Origin: Deltaproteobacteria bacterium
Lineage (GTDB): Bacteria; Desulfobacterota; Desulfobacteria; Desulfobacterales; SURF-15
DNA: 15,539 bases
NCBI GenBank assembly: GCA_024644775.1
Contig: JAHEHB010000084.1
Coordinates: 1-15,539 of the forward strand
Reading direction: 5' to 3'
Shown: positions 6,686 through 13,023 of the stretch, piece by piece
How positions within the stretch are numbered: position 1 is the stretch's first letter
Layout of the letters: every line of letters begins with the position of its first letter
Program-made: the position numbers and the translations under genes
Notes under the pieces: model-generated
Databases searched by the model: none
Told to the model about the DNA's origin: nothing
The model's input: only the letters and a program-made list of their open reading frames with translations

Positions 6686-8266
6686 TTAATTTCCCCGCCT
6701 CAAAACAGCTCTACTAATGGTGACGGAAAACGCCAGGGTCAAGCACACCCACGCAAACAGATCCCCTATTCGCGTATAAATCGTCGATGTTTGCAGCAAT
6801 GGAACATCACGAGTCAATGTGGCGTCCGTAAAAAGAGGGGTGGATGCCAAAATTTTTCCAGTGGGATCAATAAATCCGCTGATGCCCGTGTTTGCCGAAC
6901 GTACGAGCGATCTCCTGTTTTCAACGGCCCTGAAAACCGCCATGGAGAAATGTTGATACGGCGCGCTGCTTTTGCCGAACCATGCGTCGTTTGTGATGTT
7001 CACCAGCAGTTTTGCATGGTTTTTAACCAAGCTACGTGATAAATGCGGGAAAATGATTTCAAAACAGATTTGCATACCGATCCTATGGACTCCCCAAGAC
7101 ATCGTATGGCCGGATTTTCCCGGTTTAAAATCACCGACCTGGGCAACCATCTTACCAAGAAAGGGAAGCCATTTTCGAAAAGGAACATATTCTCCAAACG
7201 GAACCAGGTGCACCTTGCTGTACTTGCCATAGATTTTCCCATCGGGACGCATTAAATAGGCACTGTTATAATACTCGATCGCATCTCCCCGGCGGATAAA
7301 GGAAGGGCTTCCGATCAAAAAATCGGTACCAATGGTTTGAATTCCCTGAAAAACCTTCATAGTCAATTCCGTATCATACAAAAAATAAAATGGCATCGCC
7401 GTTTCAGGCCACACAATAAGATCGATCATGCCCTGGTTGGCGGTTCGAGCCTGGCTGGCGGTTCGAGATAGACTAAGGTATTTTTCCACCGAGGCTTCCT
7501 GCTGTCTCGGGTCCCACTTTATTACCTGATCGATATTGCCCTGAACAACGGCAACACGGGCCCTGGGTGAGCTGGTTATCAACCGATCAACATTGGTCAT
7601 TCGCCACGTGCCGTAAATCCAGACAATGCAAAACGTAAAGACTAGGGTAAGAATCGATACGCCGGCAAGTCGTTTGGAAACTGGACATCCTTTCCAGTTT
7701 TTACGGGTCACGGAAAGATATCCGATAAATATCACGGCATTCGAAAAGGCAATTAAAAAGGATACCCCATAGACTCCGAATACATCGGACAGCTGCAAAA
7801 TGGGCAATATTTTGTATTGAGTATATCCGATCAGCTCCCAGGGAAGTCCCGAAAATAAGACTGCACGAAGATATTCAAAAGAGACCCAGAGAACAGGAAC
7901 CAGAAACAGAAGCCTGCTTGGCATTCTGCAAAGATAGGTTACAGAAAAGGAAAATACCCCGATATAGAGGGATAAATAACAGGTTAAAAGAAACAATACC
8001 GGTATGCTCAAAGACCAGGGGAGCTGACCATAGGTGTGCATTGTGTAGCCAAGCCAATACATCAGCGTAAGATAGTGGATGATGCCGGCTAAAAAACCGA
8101 GCCGAAAACTTTTTCGGGGCGACTGGTCCTTTATGGAAATCAATACAGGGACGATGGCAAACCAGGAAAGCCAGGATAATTCCATTTTAGGAAACGCACC
8201 TGTGAGCAGTAGGCCACCCAGCACAGCCATCAGTTCATTTGATTTGACGATATTACCTATTTTCAC
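6686..8266 (-). CDS. lnt: Apolipoprotein N-acyltransferase
   Basis: Inner-membrane enzyme that adds the third acyl chain to the N-terminal cysteine of lipoproteins, the last step before Lol export. It has 526 residues, close to the usual 500-530. The N-terminal half has several hydrophobic segments (about residues 11-43, 55-72, 85-112, 118-133, 160-184, 200-219). A periplasmic nitrilase-like domain (about 236-485) and a C-terminal hydrophobic anchor (about 499-520) follow. The catalytic set is present: Glu288 in VWPETAMPF, Lys351 in YSKVHLVPFGEY and Cys401 in GMQICFEIIFP. The start is a GTG at 8266 with only a weak GAG upstream. It lies between lgt and prfB, all on the minus strand, but a 315-base repeat-filled gap separates it from lgt. 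Confidence 0.96.
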   Translation of the reverse strand: MKIGNIVKSNELMAVLGGLLLTGAFPKMELSWLSWFAIVPVLISIKDQSPRKSFRLGFLAGIIHYLTLMYWLGYTMHTYGQLPWSLSIPVLFLLTCYLSLYIGVFSFSVTYLCRMPSRLLFLVPVLWVSFEYLRAVLFSGLPWELIGYTQYKILPILQLSDVFGVYGVSFLIAFSNAVIFIGYLSVTRKNWKGCPVSKRLAGVSILTLVFTFCIVWIYGTWRMTNVDRLITSSPRARVAVVQGNIDQVIKWDPRQQEASVEKYLSLSRTASQARTANQGMIDLIVWPETAMPFYFLYDTELTMKVFQGIQTIGTDFLIGSPSFIRRGDAIEYYNSAYLMRPDGKIYGKYSKVHLVPFGEYVPFRKWLPFLGKMVAQVGDFKPGKSGHTMSWGVHRIGMQICFEIIFPHLSRSLVKNHAKLLVNITNDAWFGKSSAPYQHFSMAVFRAVENRRSLVRSANTGISGFIDPTGKILASTPLFTDATLTRDVPLLQTSTIYTRIGDLFAWVCLTLAFSVTISRAVLRRGN

Positions 8267-8321
8267 CGCTTAGCTCGAAAATTAATGGAGTTTGAATCCA
8301 CAAAAAAAAGATTTAGTAAAG

Positions 8322-8424
8322 AATCCGGGTCCAGAAGGCCTGGCTTTGATTGCCTCTGCAAGGGGCTTGCTTTGAAAAAATCGCTGAGTGTTTAACGCTG
8401 CAAATGGTTCAAAGAGCCTTGTTG
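8322..8424 (-). repeat. Intergenic repeat, copy 2 (lgt-lnt gap)
   Basis: This is a second copy of the element at 575-660. Shared blocks include AATCCG, GGCTTTGATTGCC, TGCAAGGGGCTTGCT, TGAAAAAA, CGCTGAGTG and GTTCAAAG followed by GCCTTGTTG. Copy 2 has an extra segment of about 16 bases (around 8391-8406). Both copies lie just upstream of a minus-strand gene. The hairpin GCCTC-TGCAA-GGGGC retains pairing through G-U. Confidence 0.75.
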
Positions 8425-8488
8425 AAGTAGGCGCTGTCACTCGAACCCTTTATTGAATATTGTGCGTTTTGTAGAAGAATTTTTTTTC

Positions 8489-8552
8489 AGCCACGAAGAC
8501 ACCAAGGCACAATAAAGATATATTTACTTAGTGTCTTTGTGCCTTTGTGGCC
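8489..8552. repeat. Inverted repeat of the GCCAC-AAG-CAC type
   Basis: The left arm (8490-8510) and right arm (8532-8552) pair over 21 positions with four exceptions, two of them G-U. The arms consist of purine-rich blocks such as CCACGAAGACACCAAGGCAC and its inverse. It would form a long hairpin at the 3' end of the lgt transcript. A degenerate relative is at 9486-9553 on the other side of lgt. With the copy at 8322-8424 this accounts for most of the 315-base gap before lnt. Confidence 0.75.
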
Positions 8553-8581
8553 AATCCTTTTATGTACAGGATTCCTAAACT

Positions 8582-9436
8582 TCAGCGCACTTTAGATTCT
8601 TTCTCGATCTGTAATAAATACAAATATAGCAGAATACCGCCTAGTATCATTACGCTGCAGAGTATCTGCCCCATGGTAAATGAAAAAAAGATGAAACCGA
8701 GATGCGTATCAGGCTCTCGGAAATATTCGATAAAAAATCGGACCACACCGTAGCCCATAAGATAGACAGCCAGCAGCGCCCCCGTGGGTAATTTCTTCCG
8801 ACGGAGCGTCCACAATACGACAAATAAAAAGATTCCCTCAAAAAAAGCTTCGTAGAGCTGCGAAGGATGTCTGCGTTCAGACCCCGGTGCCAGTGGAAAG
8901 TACATGCCTATGGGGGAATCAGTCACTCGACCGTAGAGTTCGCCGTTTATAAAATTTCCAAGCCGACCGAAGGTGTAACCCAAAGGCCCCACTGGGGCAT
9001 ACAAGTCTGCACCTTCCCTAAAACTCAATTTGTGTTTTCGGGCAAAAAGTCCTCCTGCAAGGAGTAGACCCAAGAGTCCGCCGTGGTAGGACATGCCGGA
9101 AATTCCGGTAAAGGTGATTCCATCGGCAAATTGAAACGGGAGAAAAATTTCAAGCGGTTGGCGCATATAATAGGATAGATTGTAAAAAATAACATAGCCC
9201 AGGCGGGCTCCGATAACCAACCCCAGTATCATACTCACCGTTAGATCCTTTACTTGACCTAAAGTAATCTGGAAACGATCTTCGTGTTTGATTCGGTACG
9301 CCACCAACACATAGGTGATGGTAAACGCAACAATATACATAAGCCCATAATACTGGAGCCGAAACGAGCCAATCTCGAAGATTACAGGATCGATATTTTC
9401 AGGTAAATGCTGCCAGCTATTCCAAAATCCATCCAT
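8582..9436 (-). CDS. lgt: Prolipoprotein diacylglyceryl transferase
   Basis: Transfers diacylglycerol from phosphatidylglycerol to the lipobox cysteine of prolipoproteins in the inner membrane, the first lipidation step. Starting at the ATG at 9436 gives 284 aa, typical of Lgt. Seen in order: YYGLMYIVAF at about 29-38, GARLGYVIFY at 76-85, GMSYHGGLLG at 114-123, the Lgt signature FGRLGNFINGELYGR at 156-170, RHPSQLYEAFFEG at 189-201 and RFFIEYFREPD at 233-243. Seven hydrophobic segments are compatible with the sequence. An upstream in-frame ATG at 9499 would add 21 residues, but those codons come from an inverted repeat and a GC hairpin that look intergenic, so I prefer 9436. A GGGG tract precedes that ATG by seven bases. 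Confidence 0.95.
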   Translation of the reverse strand: MDGFWNSWQHLPENIDPVIFEIGSFRLQYYGLMYIVAFTITYVLVAYRIKHEDRFQITLGQVKDLTVSMILGLVIGARLGYVIFYNLSYYMRQPLEIFLPFQFADGITFTGISGMSYHGGLLGLLLAGGLFARKHKLSFREGADLYAPVGPLGYTFGRLGNFINGELYGRVTDSPIGMYFPLAPGSERRHPSQLYEAFFEGIFLFVVLWTLRRKKLPTGALLAVYLMGYGVVRFFIEYFREPDTHLGFIFFSFTMGQILCSVMILGGILLYLYLLQIEKESKVR

Positions 9437-9453
9437 AGATACCCCAACCTGGA

Positions 9454-9470
9454 TCCCGCCCAATGCGGGA
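9454..9470 (-). other. GC hairpin in the lgt leader
   Basis: TCCCGC and GCGGGA form a six-pair stem with a five-base loop, 18-34 bases before the preferred lgt start. There is no T-run on either side. It may affect ribosome access or belong to the neighbouring repeat. Confidence 0.45.
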
Positions 9471-9485
9471 GAACCAAAAAGGATT

Positions 9486-9553
9486 GACCACAAAGGCACA
9501 ACGACACAAAGTTACATATTTTTTCTTCGGGGGTTGGCGTCTTTGCGGCTGGA
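9486..9553. repeat. Degenerate relative of the 8489-8552 inverted repeat
   Basis: The left arm, beginning GACCACAAAGGCACAA, is roughly the inverse of GGCGTCTTTGCGGCTGG near 9536-9552. It has the same purine-block style as 8489-8552, with more mismatches. It fills the gap between the phosphatase stop and lgt and overlaps the spurious N-terminal extension of the lgt frame. Confidence 0.6.
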
Positions 9554-9582
9554 AATAAATTCTTCCATAAAGTGCACAAAAT

Positions 9583-10377
9583 TCACAATAAAGAGCCTGT
9601 TTCTAAAACCCGAACAACGACAACGGTGATGTTATCTTTACCTCCGTTCTCAAGGGCCAGCTGAACGAGATGATTGCCAGCAGATTCAGGGACCGGATCG
9701 TTACATAGTGTCTTTTGGATTTCCATATCCAGGACTAAATCATGTAAGCCATCGCTGGATAACAGAAAAATGTCTCCTGGTTTTACTTCTTCGATTCTTG
9801 TGAAAACTTTTTCAAGCTCCTCCGAGACACCGAGTGCCTGTAACAAAATGTTGCGATACGGATGAACGGATGCCTGTTCGTCAGTGAGATATCCCATGTC
9901 CACAAGCGCCTGAACCTCGGTATGATCAACTGTTAACTGCTCAAGGGATCCGTCTCGTTGTCGATATATTCTGCTGTCTCCCACATGACCGATCAATGCA
10001 TGGGTTTTAAATAAAAGCAGAACGGATAACGTCGTCCCCATGCCACGATATTCTCTATTTATCTGTCCGTGTCGGTATATTTCCCGGTTGGTTTTGCGAA
10101 TGACCGTATCAAGCCGATTCAGGATCGTTTCAGGAGAAGGCGAAAAATTTACATCATCAGGTTTCGGTAAATAATAATTCAACATTCCTTCACATGCCAT
10201 TTTACTGGCGACCTCTCCGGCAGCGTGCCCCCCCATCCCATCTGCAACAAGAAACATTTTCCCAAAGATGCGGGTATTATGCATTATTATCGTATCATCG
10301 ATTATCAGATAACTGTCTTCATTGTTTTTCCGCCGATAGCCGATATCTGTTTTTGCATATGACACTATGTCGGACAT
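9583..10377 (-). CDS. PP2C-family (Stp1-like) Ser/Thr protein phosphatase
   Basis: Metal-dependent PPM phosphatase, 264 aa from the ATG at 10377. The length matches the compact bacterial Stp/PrpC type with no sensory domain. Metal and catalytic motifs are complete: NNEDSY at 19-23 (Asp21), FLVADGMGGHAAGE at 43-55 (Asp46), MGTTLSVLL at 113-121, IGHVGDSRIY at 129-138, LLSSDGLHDLV at 205-215 (Asp209) and GGKDNITVVVV at 245-255 (Asp248). There is no signal peptide, so it is cytoplasmic. I chose the ATG at 10377 with AGGG upstream over a TTG at 10413. Such enzymes usually reverse Hanks-type kinases, but no kinase is in the window, so its partner is unknown. It is the first gene of the minus-strand run toward lgt and is divergent from the ZraP-like gene. 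Confidence 0.94.
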   Translation of the reverse strand: MSDIVSYAKTDIGYRRKNNEDSYLIIDDTIIMHNTRIFGKMFLVADGMGGHAAGEVASKMACEGMLNYYLPKPDDVNFSPSPETILNRLDTVIRKTNREIYRHGQINREYRGMGTTLSVLLLFKTHALIGHVGDSRIYRQRDGSLEQLTVDHTEVQALVDMGYLTDEQASVHPYRNILLQALGVSEELEKVFTRIEEVKPGDIFLLSSDGLHDLVLDMEIQKTLCNDPVPESAGNHLVQLALENGGKDNITVVVVRVLETGSLL

Positions 10378-10476
10378 AACACCCTGTTCACCGTGTGAAA
10401 TAATTGTCCCCAATAATGGTACGATAGATCCTTTTCGAACTCTATCATATTTTGATTTCTTTTCAATCTTAAGAAA

Positions 10477-10537
10477 ATGGGTACGAAATACTCATCCTTT
10501 CGTCGTTGGACAAATTTTATGGATACATATTACCCAA
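10477..10537 (+). promoter_or_regulatory. Two tandem dyads, candidate enhancer sites
   Basis: Two similar 19-base dyads are present: ATGGGTA-CGAAA-TACTCAT at 10477-10495 and ATGGATA-CATAT-TACCCAA at 10519-10537. Their centres are 42 bases apart, about four helical turns, so they face the same side of the helix. They lie 110-185 bases upstream of the sigma-54 promoter, the usual place for an NtrC-family activator. They also lie 100-160 bases before the divergent phosphatase gene, which might share them. The activator itself is not in the window. Confidence 0.55.
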
Positions 10538-10646
10538 TCAACCCATTGAACATCGCTTCACCATTCAGCAGTCTTTCGATTTCATCCAAAGAATATTGTA
10601 TTAAAAACAAATAGTTATAAACAATAAACCGATTTTATTTCATGCC

Positions 10647-10662
10647 TGGCATACGCCTTGCT
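10647..10662 (+). promoter_or_regulatory. Sigma-54 (-24/-12) promoter
   Basis: TGGCAT-ACGCC-TTGCT matches the sigma-54 consensus, with the invariant GG and GC separated by exactly ten bases. Transcription would begin near 10673, about 38 bases before the ATG at 10711. In Escherichia coli the zraP gene is activated by ZraSR with sigma-54, and the downstream protein here is ZraP-like, so promoter and gene support one another. Confidence 0.85.
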
Positions 10663-10710
10663 CTTAAAAAAGGTGAAAACAACAATCCAATGTAAAGAAA
10701 GGAGTAAAAC

Positions 10711-11235
10711 ATGAAAAAAAGAAACCTCACCTTATTGATCGCGGGTTTAACCGTGATGGCGGCGGTAGCATTCAGTATTAATGCATTTGCCGGTCGGTAT
10801 GGAATGGGAATGCATGGTCGTGGTCCGGGGTTTGGGGCCGCATCAGGTTATGGTCGTGGAATGGGGATGTATGGCCAATATGGTACTGGGCCGGGATTTG
10901 GAAAAGGATACTGCTCCGGTATTCAAGGATATGGCTTATCTGAAGATGAAACCGGGAAGCTGGAAAAAGAACGGGCCGATTTTATGAAAGAGACCGAAGC
11001 GCTGCGAAACGATATGTATCAAAAACGGCTTGAGCTGAGTAGTGAGCTTGCCAAAGAGACTCCGGATATTGAAACAGCCAGAAAACTGCAAAAAGAGATA
11101 TCTGATCTACGATCTCAGCTTGACCAAAAACGAATGGACCATATTATGAACCTTAAAAAAATCAACCCCAATATCGGCCGGGGGTTCATGAGCAGAGGGC
11201 CAAAAGGTTTTCACAGAGGACCTCACCGGTGGTAG
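10711..11235 (+). CDS. ZraP/Spy-like periplasmic metal-resistance protein
   Basis: 174 aa with a good AAAGGAG ribosome-binding site. Residues 1-27 form a Sec signal peptide with cleavage expected after AFA. Residues 28-75 are rich in Gly, Met, Tyr and His with a single Cys68 (KGYCSG). Residues 76-150 form a charged helical segment (LSEDETGKLEKERADF and following) of the ZraP/CpxP/Spy heavy-metal-sensor type. The tail ends with Gly, Arg and His (RGPKGFHRGPHRW). Members are periplasmic chaperone-like proteins that bind zinc or other metals and restrain envelope-stress signalling. Met, His and Cys enrichment suggests soft-metal binding here, which is inference. It is expressed from the sigma-54 promoter and followed by a terminator, so it is probably monocistronic. 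Confidence 0.88.
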   Translation: MKKRNLTLLIAGLTVMAAVAFSINAFAGRYGMGMHGRGPGFGAASGYGRGMGMYGQYGTGPGFGKGYCSGIQGYGLSEDETGKLEKERADFMKETEALRNDMYQKRLELSSELAKETPDIETARKLQKEISDLRSQLDQKRMDHIMNLKKINPNIGRGFMSRGPKGFHRGPHRW

Positions 11236-11283
11236 TAGGCAATTGAGGTTCCTCCCAGCCTAACTTCCCCCTAATCTTTGTTC

Positions 11284-11313
11284 CGCAGGGTGGTTTGCAT
11301 CAACCACCCTGCG
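11284..11313 (+). other. Perfect 12-bp hairpin after the ZraP-like gene
   Basis: CGCAGGGTGGTT and AACCACCCTGCG pair without a mismatch around a six-base loop. There is no T-run, so it is more likely an mRNA 3' stabiliser or a repeat than an intrinsic terminator by itself. Confidence 0.65.
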
Positions 11314-11370
11314 ATACGTAATCGATGGAAAAATGGCAACCATTTCCGCATCTCTTCACCGCCGTATTCA

Positions 11371-11396
11371 AGGGTAGCTTTGAGTTGCCCTTTTTA
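11371..11396 (+). terminator. Rho-independent terminator
   Basis: AGGGTAGC and GTTGCCCT pair over eight positions (two G-U) around a five-base loop, directly followed by TTTTT. It lies 135 bases after the ZraP-like stop and before the next promoter. Confidence 0.75.
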
Positions 11397-11411
11397 AATT
11401 TCATCAATTTC

Positions 11412-11440
11412 TTGACCCACTCATTGGGAATTATTATGTT
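11412..11440 (+). promoter_or_regulatory. Sigma-70-type promoter for the TPR gene
   Basis: TTGACC and TATGTT are separated by 17 bases, ending 26 bases before the ATG at 11467. It lies between the terminator and the gene, on the same strand, so it separates the TPR gene from the sigma-54 unit. Confidence 0.65.
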
Positions 11441-11466
11441 GAAGCTGTTAAGATAAAGGGGGCAGC

Positions 11467-12087
11467 ATGACAAAAGTATCCGACATTCCGAGTGACCATG
11501 TGAAAAAGAGCACGATGCTATCGGTGGCGGTTATTACCCTTGGCGTCGGATTTCTGGGGGGCGTTGTTTTTAGTGCATTTAAAACAGGGTCTAGTGTACC
11601 TGTTGCTCCCCAAACACAGCCCCAACAGGCCGTCCAGGAGCAGAGTGTTTCGGAAGAGCAGGCCAAACAGATGTTAGCTCTTGAACGGGAGGTAGCATCA
11701 AATCCCGACAATGGTGACGCCTGGACGCAATTGGGAAACCTTTACTTTGATACTAAAAATTTTGAAAGTGCCATTCGGGCCTATGAAAAATCTTTGGCAC
11801 TAAATCCCAACGACGCGAATGTTCAGACAGACTTGGGTGTGATGTATCGCCGGACCGGAAAGCCGCAGGAAGCCATCAAGGCCTTTGATAAATCTATTGA
11901 AATAGACCCCACTCATGAAATATCACGATTCAATAAAGGAATCGTTTTGCTTCACGACCTAAACGATCAAAAGGGTGCACTGGAAGCGTGGGAAGCGTTG
12001 GTAAAAATCAATCCGGCTGCCATGGCCCCAACCGGGCAACCCATAAGCGAGCTTATAAACAGATTTAAAGAAAGCATGAAGAAATAA
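11467..12087 (+). CDS. Membrane-anchored TPR protein
   Basis: 206 aa starting after AAGGGGGC. A hydrophobic segment at residues 17-38 without a clear cleavage site suggests an N-terminal inner-membrane anchor. A Pro/Gln/Val-rich linker follows at 41-60. About three tetratricopeptide repeats follow (roughly 82-115, 116-149 and 150-184), with typical features such as DAWTQLGNLYFDTKNFESAI and EAIKAFDKSIEIDP. It probably faces the periplasm and acts as a protein-protein scaffold; the partner cannot be told. It is followed after four bases by the truncated DUF3179 gene, which may have been its original operon partner. Confidence 0.88.
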   Translation: MTKVSDIPSDHVKKSTMLSVAVITLGVGFLGGVVFSAFKTGSSVPVAPQTQPQQAVQEQSVSEEQAKQMLALEREVASNPDNGDAWTQLGNLYFDTKNFESAIRAYEKSLALNPNDANVQTDLGVMYRRTGKPQEAIKAFDKSIEIDPTHEISRFNKGIVLLHDLNDQKGALEAWEALVKINPAAMAPTGQPISELINRFKESMKK

Positions 12088-12091
12088 AAAA

Positions 12092-12355
12092 ATGAAAAAA
12101 CCAAAACTTATTGCAATTTCCTTTGCATTCTTTGTAGCGTTGTTGGGATTCAATTTGAATCGTACATTGGTGCCAAAGGATGAAATCCTCTCCGGAGGTC
12201 CTCCAAAAGACGGCATCCCGGCGATTTTGAAACCGCATTTTATTGAACCGGACGAAGCCGATTTCCTAAAGCCTGAAGATCCGGTGATTGGAATTCAGAT
12301 CGCTGGTAGAGCAAGAGCCTACGGGACAGGGGATGAAAATAGTTGTTCTTCTTGA
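12092..12355 (+). pseudogene. DUF3179 protein, truncated after about 77 codons
   Basis: Residues 1-77 look like the start of a DUF3179 protein: an N-terminal signal/anchor segment (KLIAISFAFFVALLGF), then NRTLVPKDEILSGGPPKDGIPAI and EADFLKPEDPVIGIQIAGRARAY. Family proteins are usually over 300 aa and continue with a conserved core containing cysteines. Here similarity stops at Tyr77 (about 12322) and ten unrelated residues lead to a stop. The rest of the gene is missing from the window. The ATG at 12334 begins a ten-codon frame (MKIVVLLEKN), perhaps the stub of another gene joined at the breakpoint. Function of DUF3179 is unknown. Whether a short product is made is unclear. Confidence 0.72.
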
Positions 12356-12533
12356 AAAAAATTAATACCAACCCCAACCAGCAACGCCGTCCCATAGTTA
12401 ATGGGGTTCCGGTATTCCCGGAATAGGTATTGAAAAAATGCGAAGCTGTCTTTTTTCGGCATTTGGAATTCCATTACAAACATCCAACTAAAACGAAAGT
12501 TTGAAAATCTATCATAAAATAATATACCATGTA

Positions 12534-12666
12534 ATATTTGATGAACTCGTAAAAAGTCCGAAGAAATTTGAGCAACTACAATATAGTCTATATTTACTTA
12601 CTTTACTACCACAATATATTGTAGTAGTAATTCAAAATTTTGACTTTTTACGAAACTATCAATATT
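12534..12666. repeat. 133-base palindromic element interrupting hsdM
   Basis: The outer arms begin AATATTTGATGAACTCG (12533 on) and match the inverse of the right end at 12642-12666. TCGTAAAAAGTC at 12547-12558 pairs perfectly with GACTTTTTACGA at 12642-12653. A nested inner pair is ACTACAATATA (12575-12585) with TATATTGTAGT (12615-12625). The right boundary coincides with the point where hsdM similarity stops. The 180 bases to its left (12356-12533) hold only a weak inverted repeat (12364-12416) and no gene. Confidence 0.75.
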
Positions 12667-13020
12667 TAGCATCGCTTCGGCTGGTTTGTGTTGGAATTCG
12701 CTCCAGCGTAGTGTCTTTTTATCTATTTCAAAGGGTTTTTCTCTTTCCGCTTTTTCTTTTTTCGCCTCTTTCGGGTCTTTTTTATCAGATGAAAAGCGAT
12801 GCTCAGGCGGCACCCACACACCCGCAAAGCGTGAAGTGAAGGTGTCGCCGGTGAACTCGGCATCGGCCTGTTGCTTTAAATCCAGATCATCCAGCTGCTT
12901 CATGAACAGCAGGTAGGTTATCTGCTCGATGGCGGTGAGGGGGTTGGCAATGCCGCCGGCCCAGAATTTATCCCAGAGCTGGTCGATTTTCGATTTCAAT
13001 ACAGGGTTATTTTGCAGCAT
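12598..13020 (-). pseudogene. hsdM: HsdM (type I methyltransferase) N-terminal fragment
   Basis: The 140-codon frame begins as the HsdM N-terminal domain: KIDQLWDKFWAGGIANPLTAIEQITYLLFMKQLDDLD at residues 11-47, then FTSRFAGVWVPPEHRF and TLRWSEFQHKPAEAML up to 118. From about residue 119 (12666) the sequence is that of the palindromic element and ends at 12598. The SAM-binding and NPPF catalytic region is missing, so no methyltransferase activity is expected. It starts four bases after the AlbA_2 gene stop, with AAAAGGAAAT inside that gene as ribosome-binding site. It was evidently the third gene of a type I restriction-modification operon. A 20-residue Lys/Glu-rich insert (79-98) interrupts the usual domain. 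Confidence 0.85.
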
Positions 13021-13023
13021 GGG

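Noticed and set aside
9437..9499. Extended N-terminus of Lgt from the ATG at 9499
   Set aside because: The extra 21 codons lie in a GC hairpin and an inverted repeat shared with the other side of lgt, and they are not part of the usual Lgt N-terminus.
8322..9553. CRISPR array, because of several similar repeats around lgt
   Set aside because: The repeats are of two different families, are inverted in themselves and are not regularly spaced with unique spacers; no cas gene is present.
12501..12839. 112-codon plus-strand frame
   Set aside because: It is antisense to the hsdM fragment and crosses the 133-base palindrome; its composition does not look like protein.
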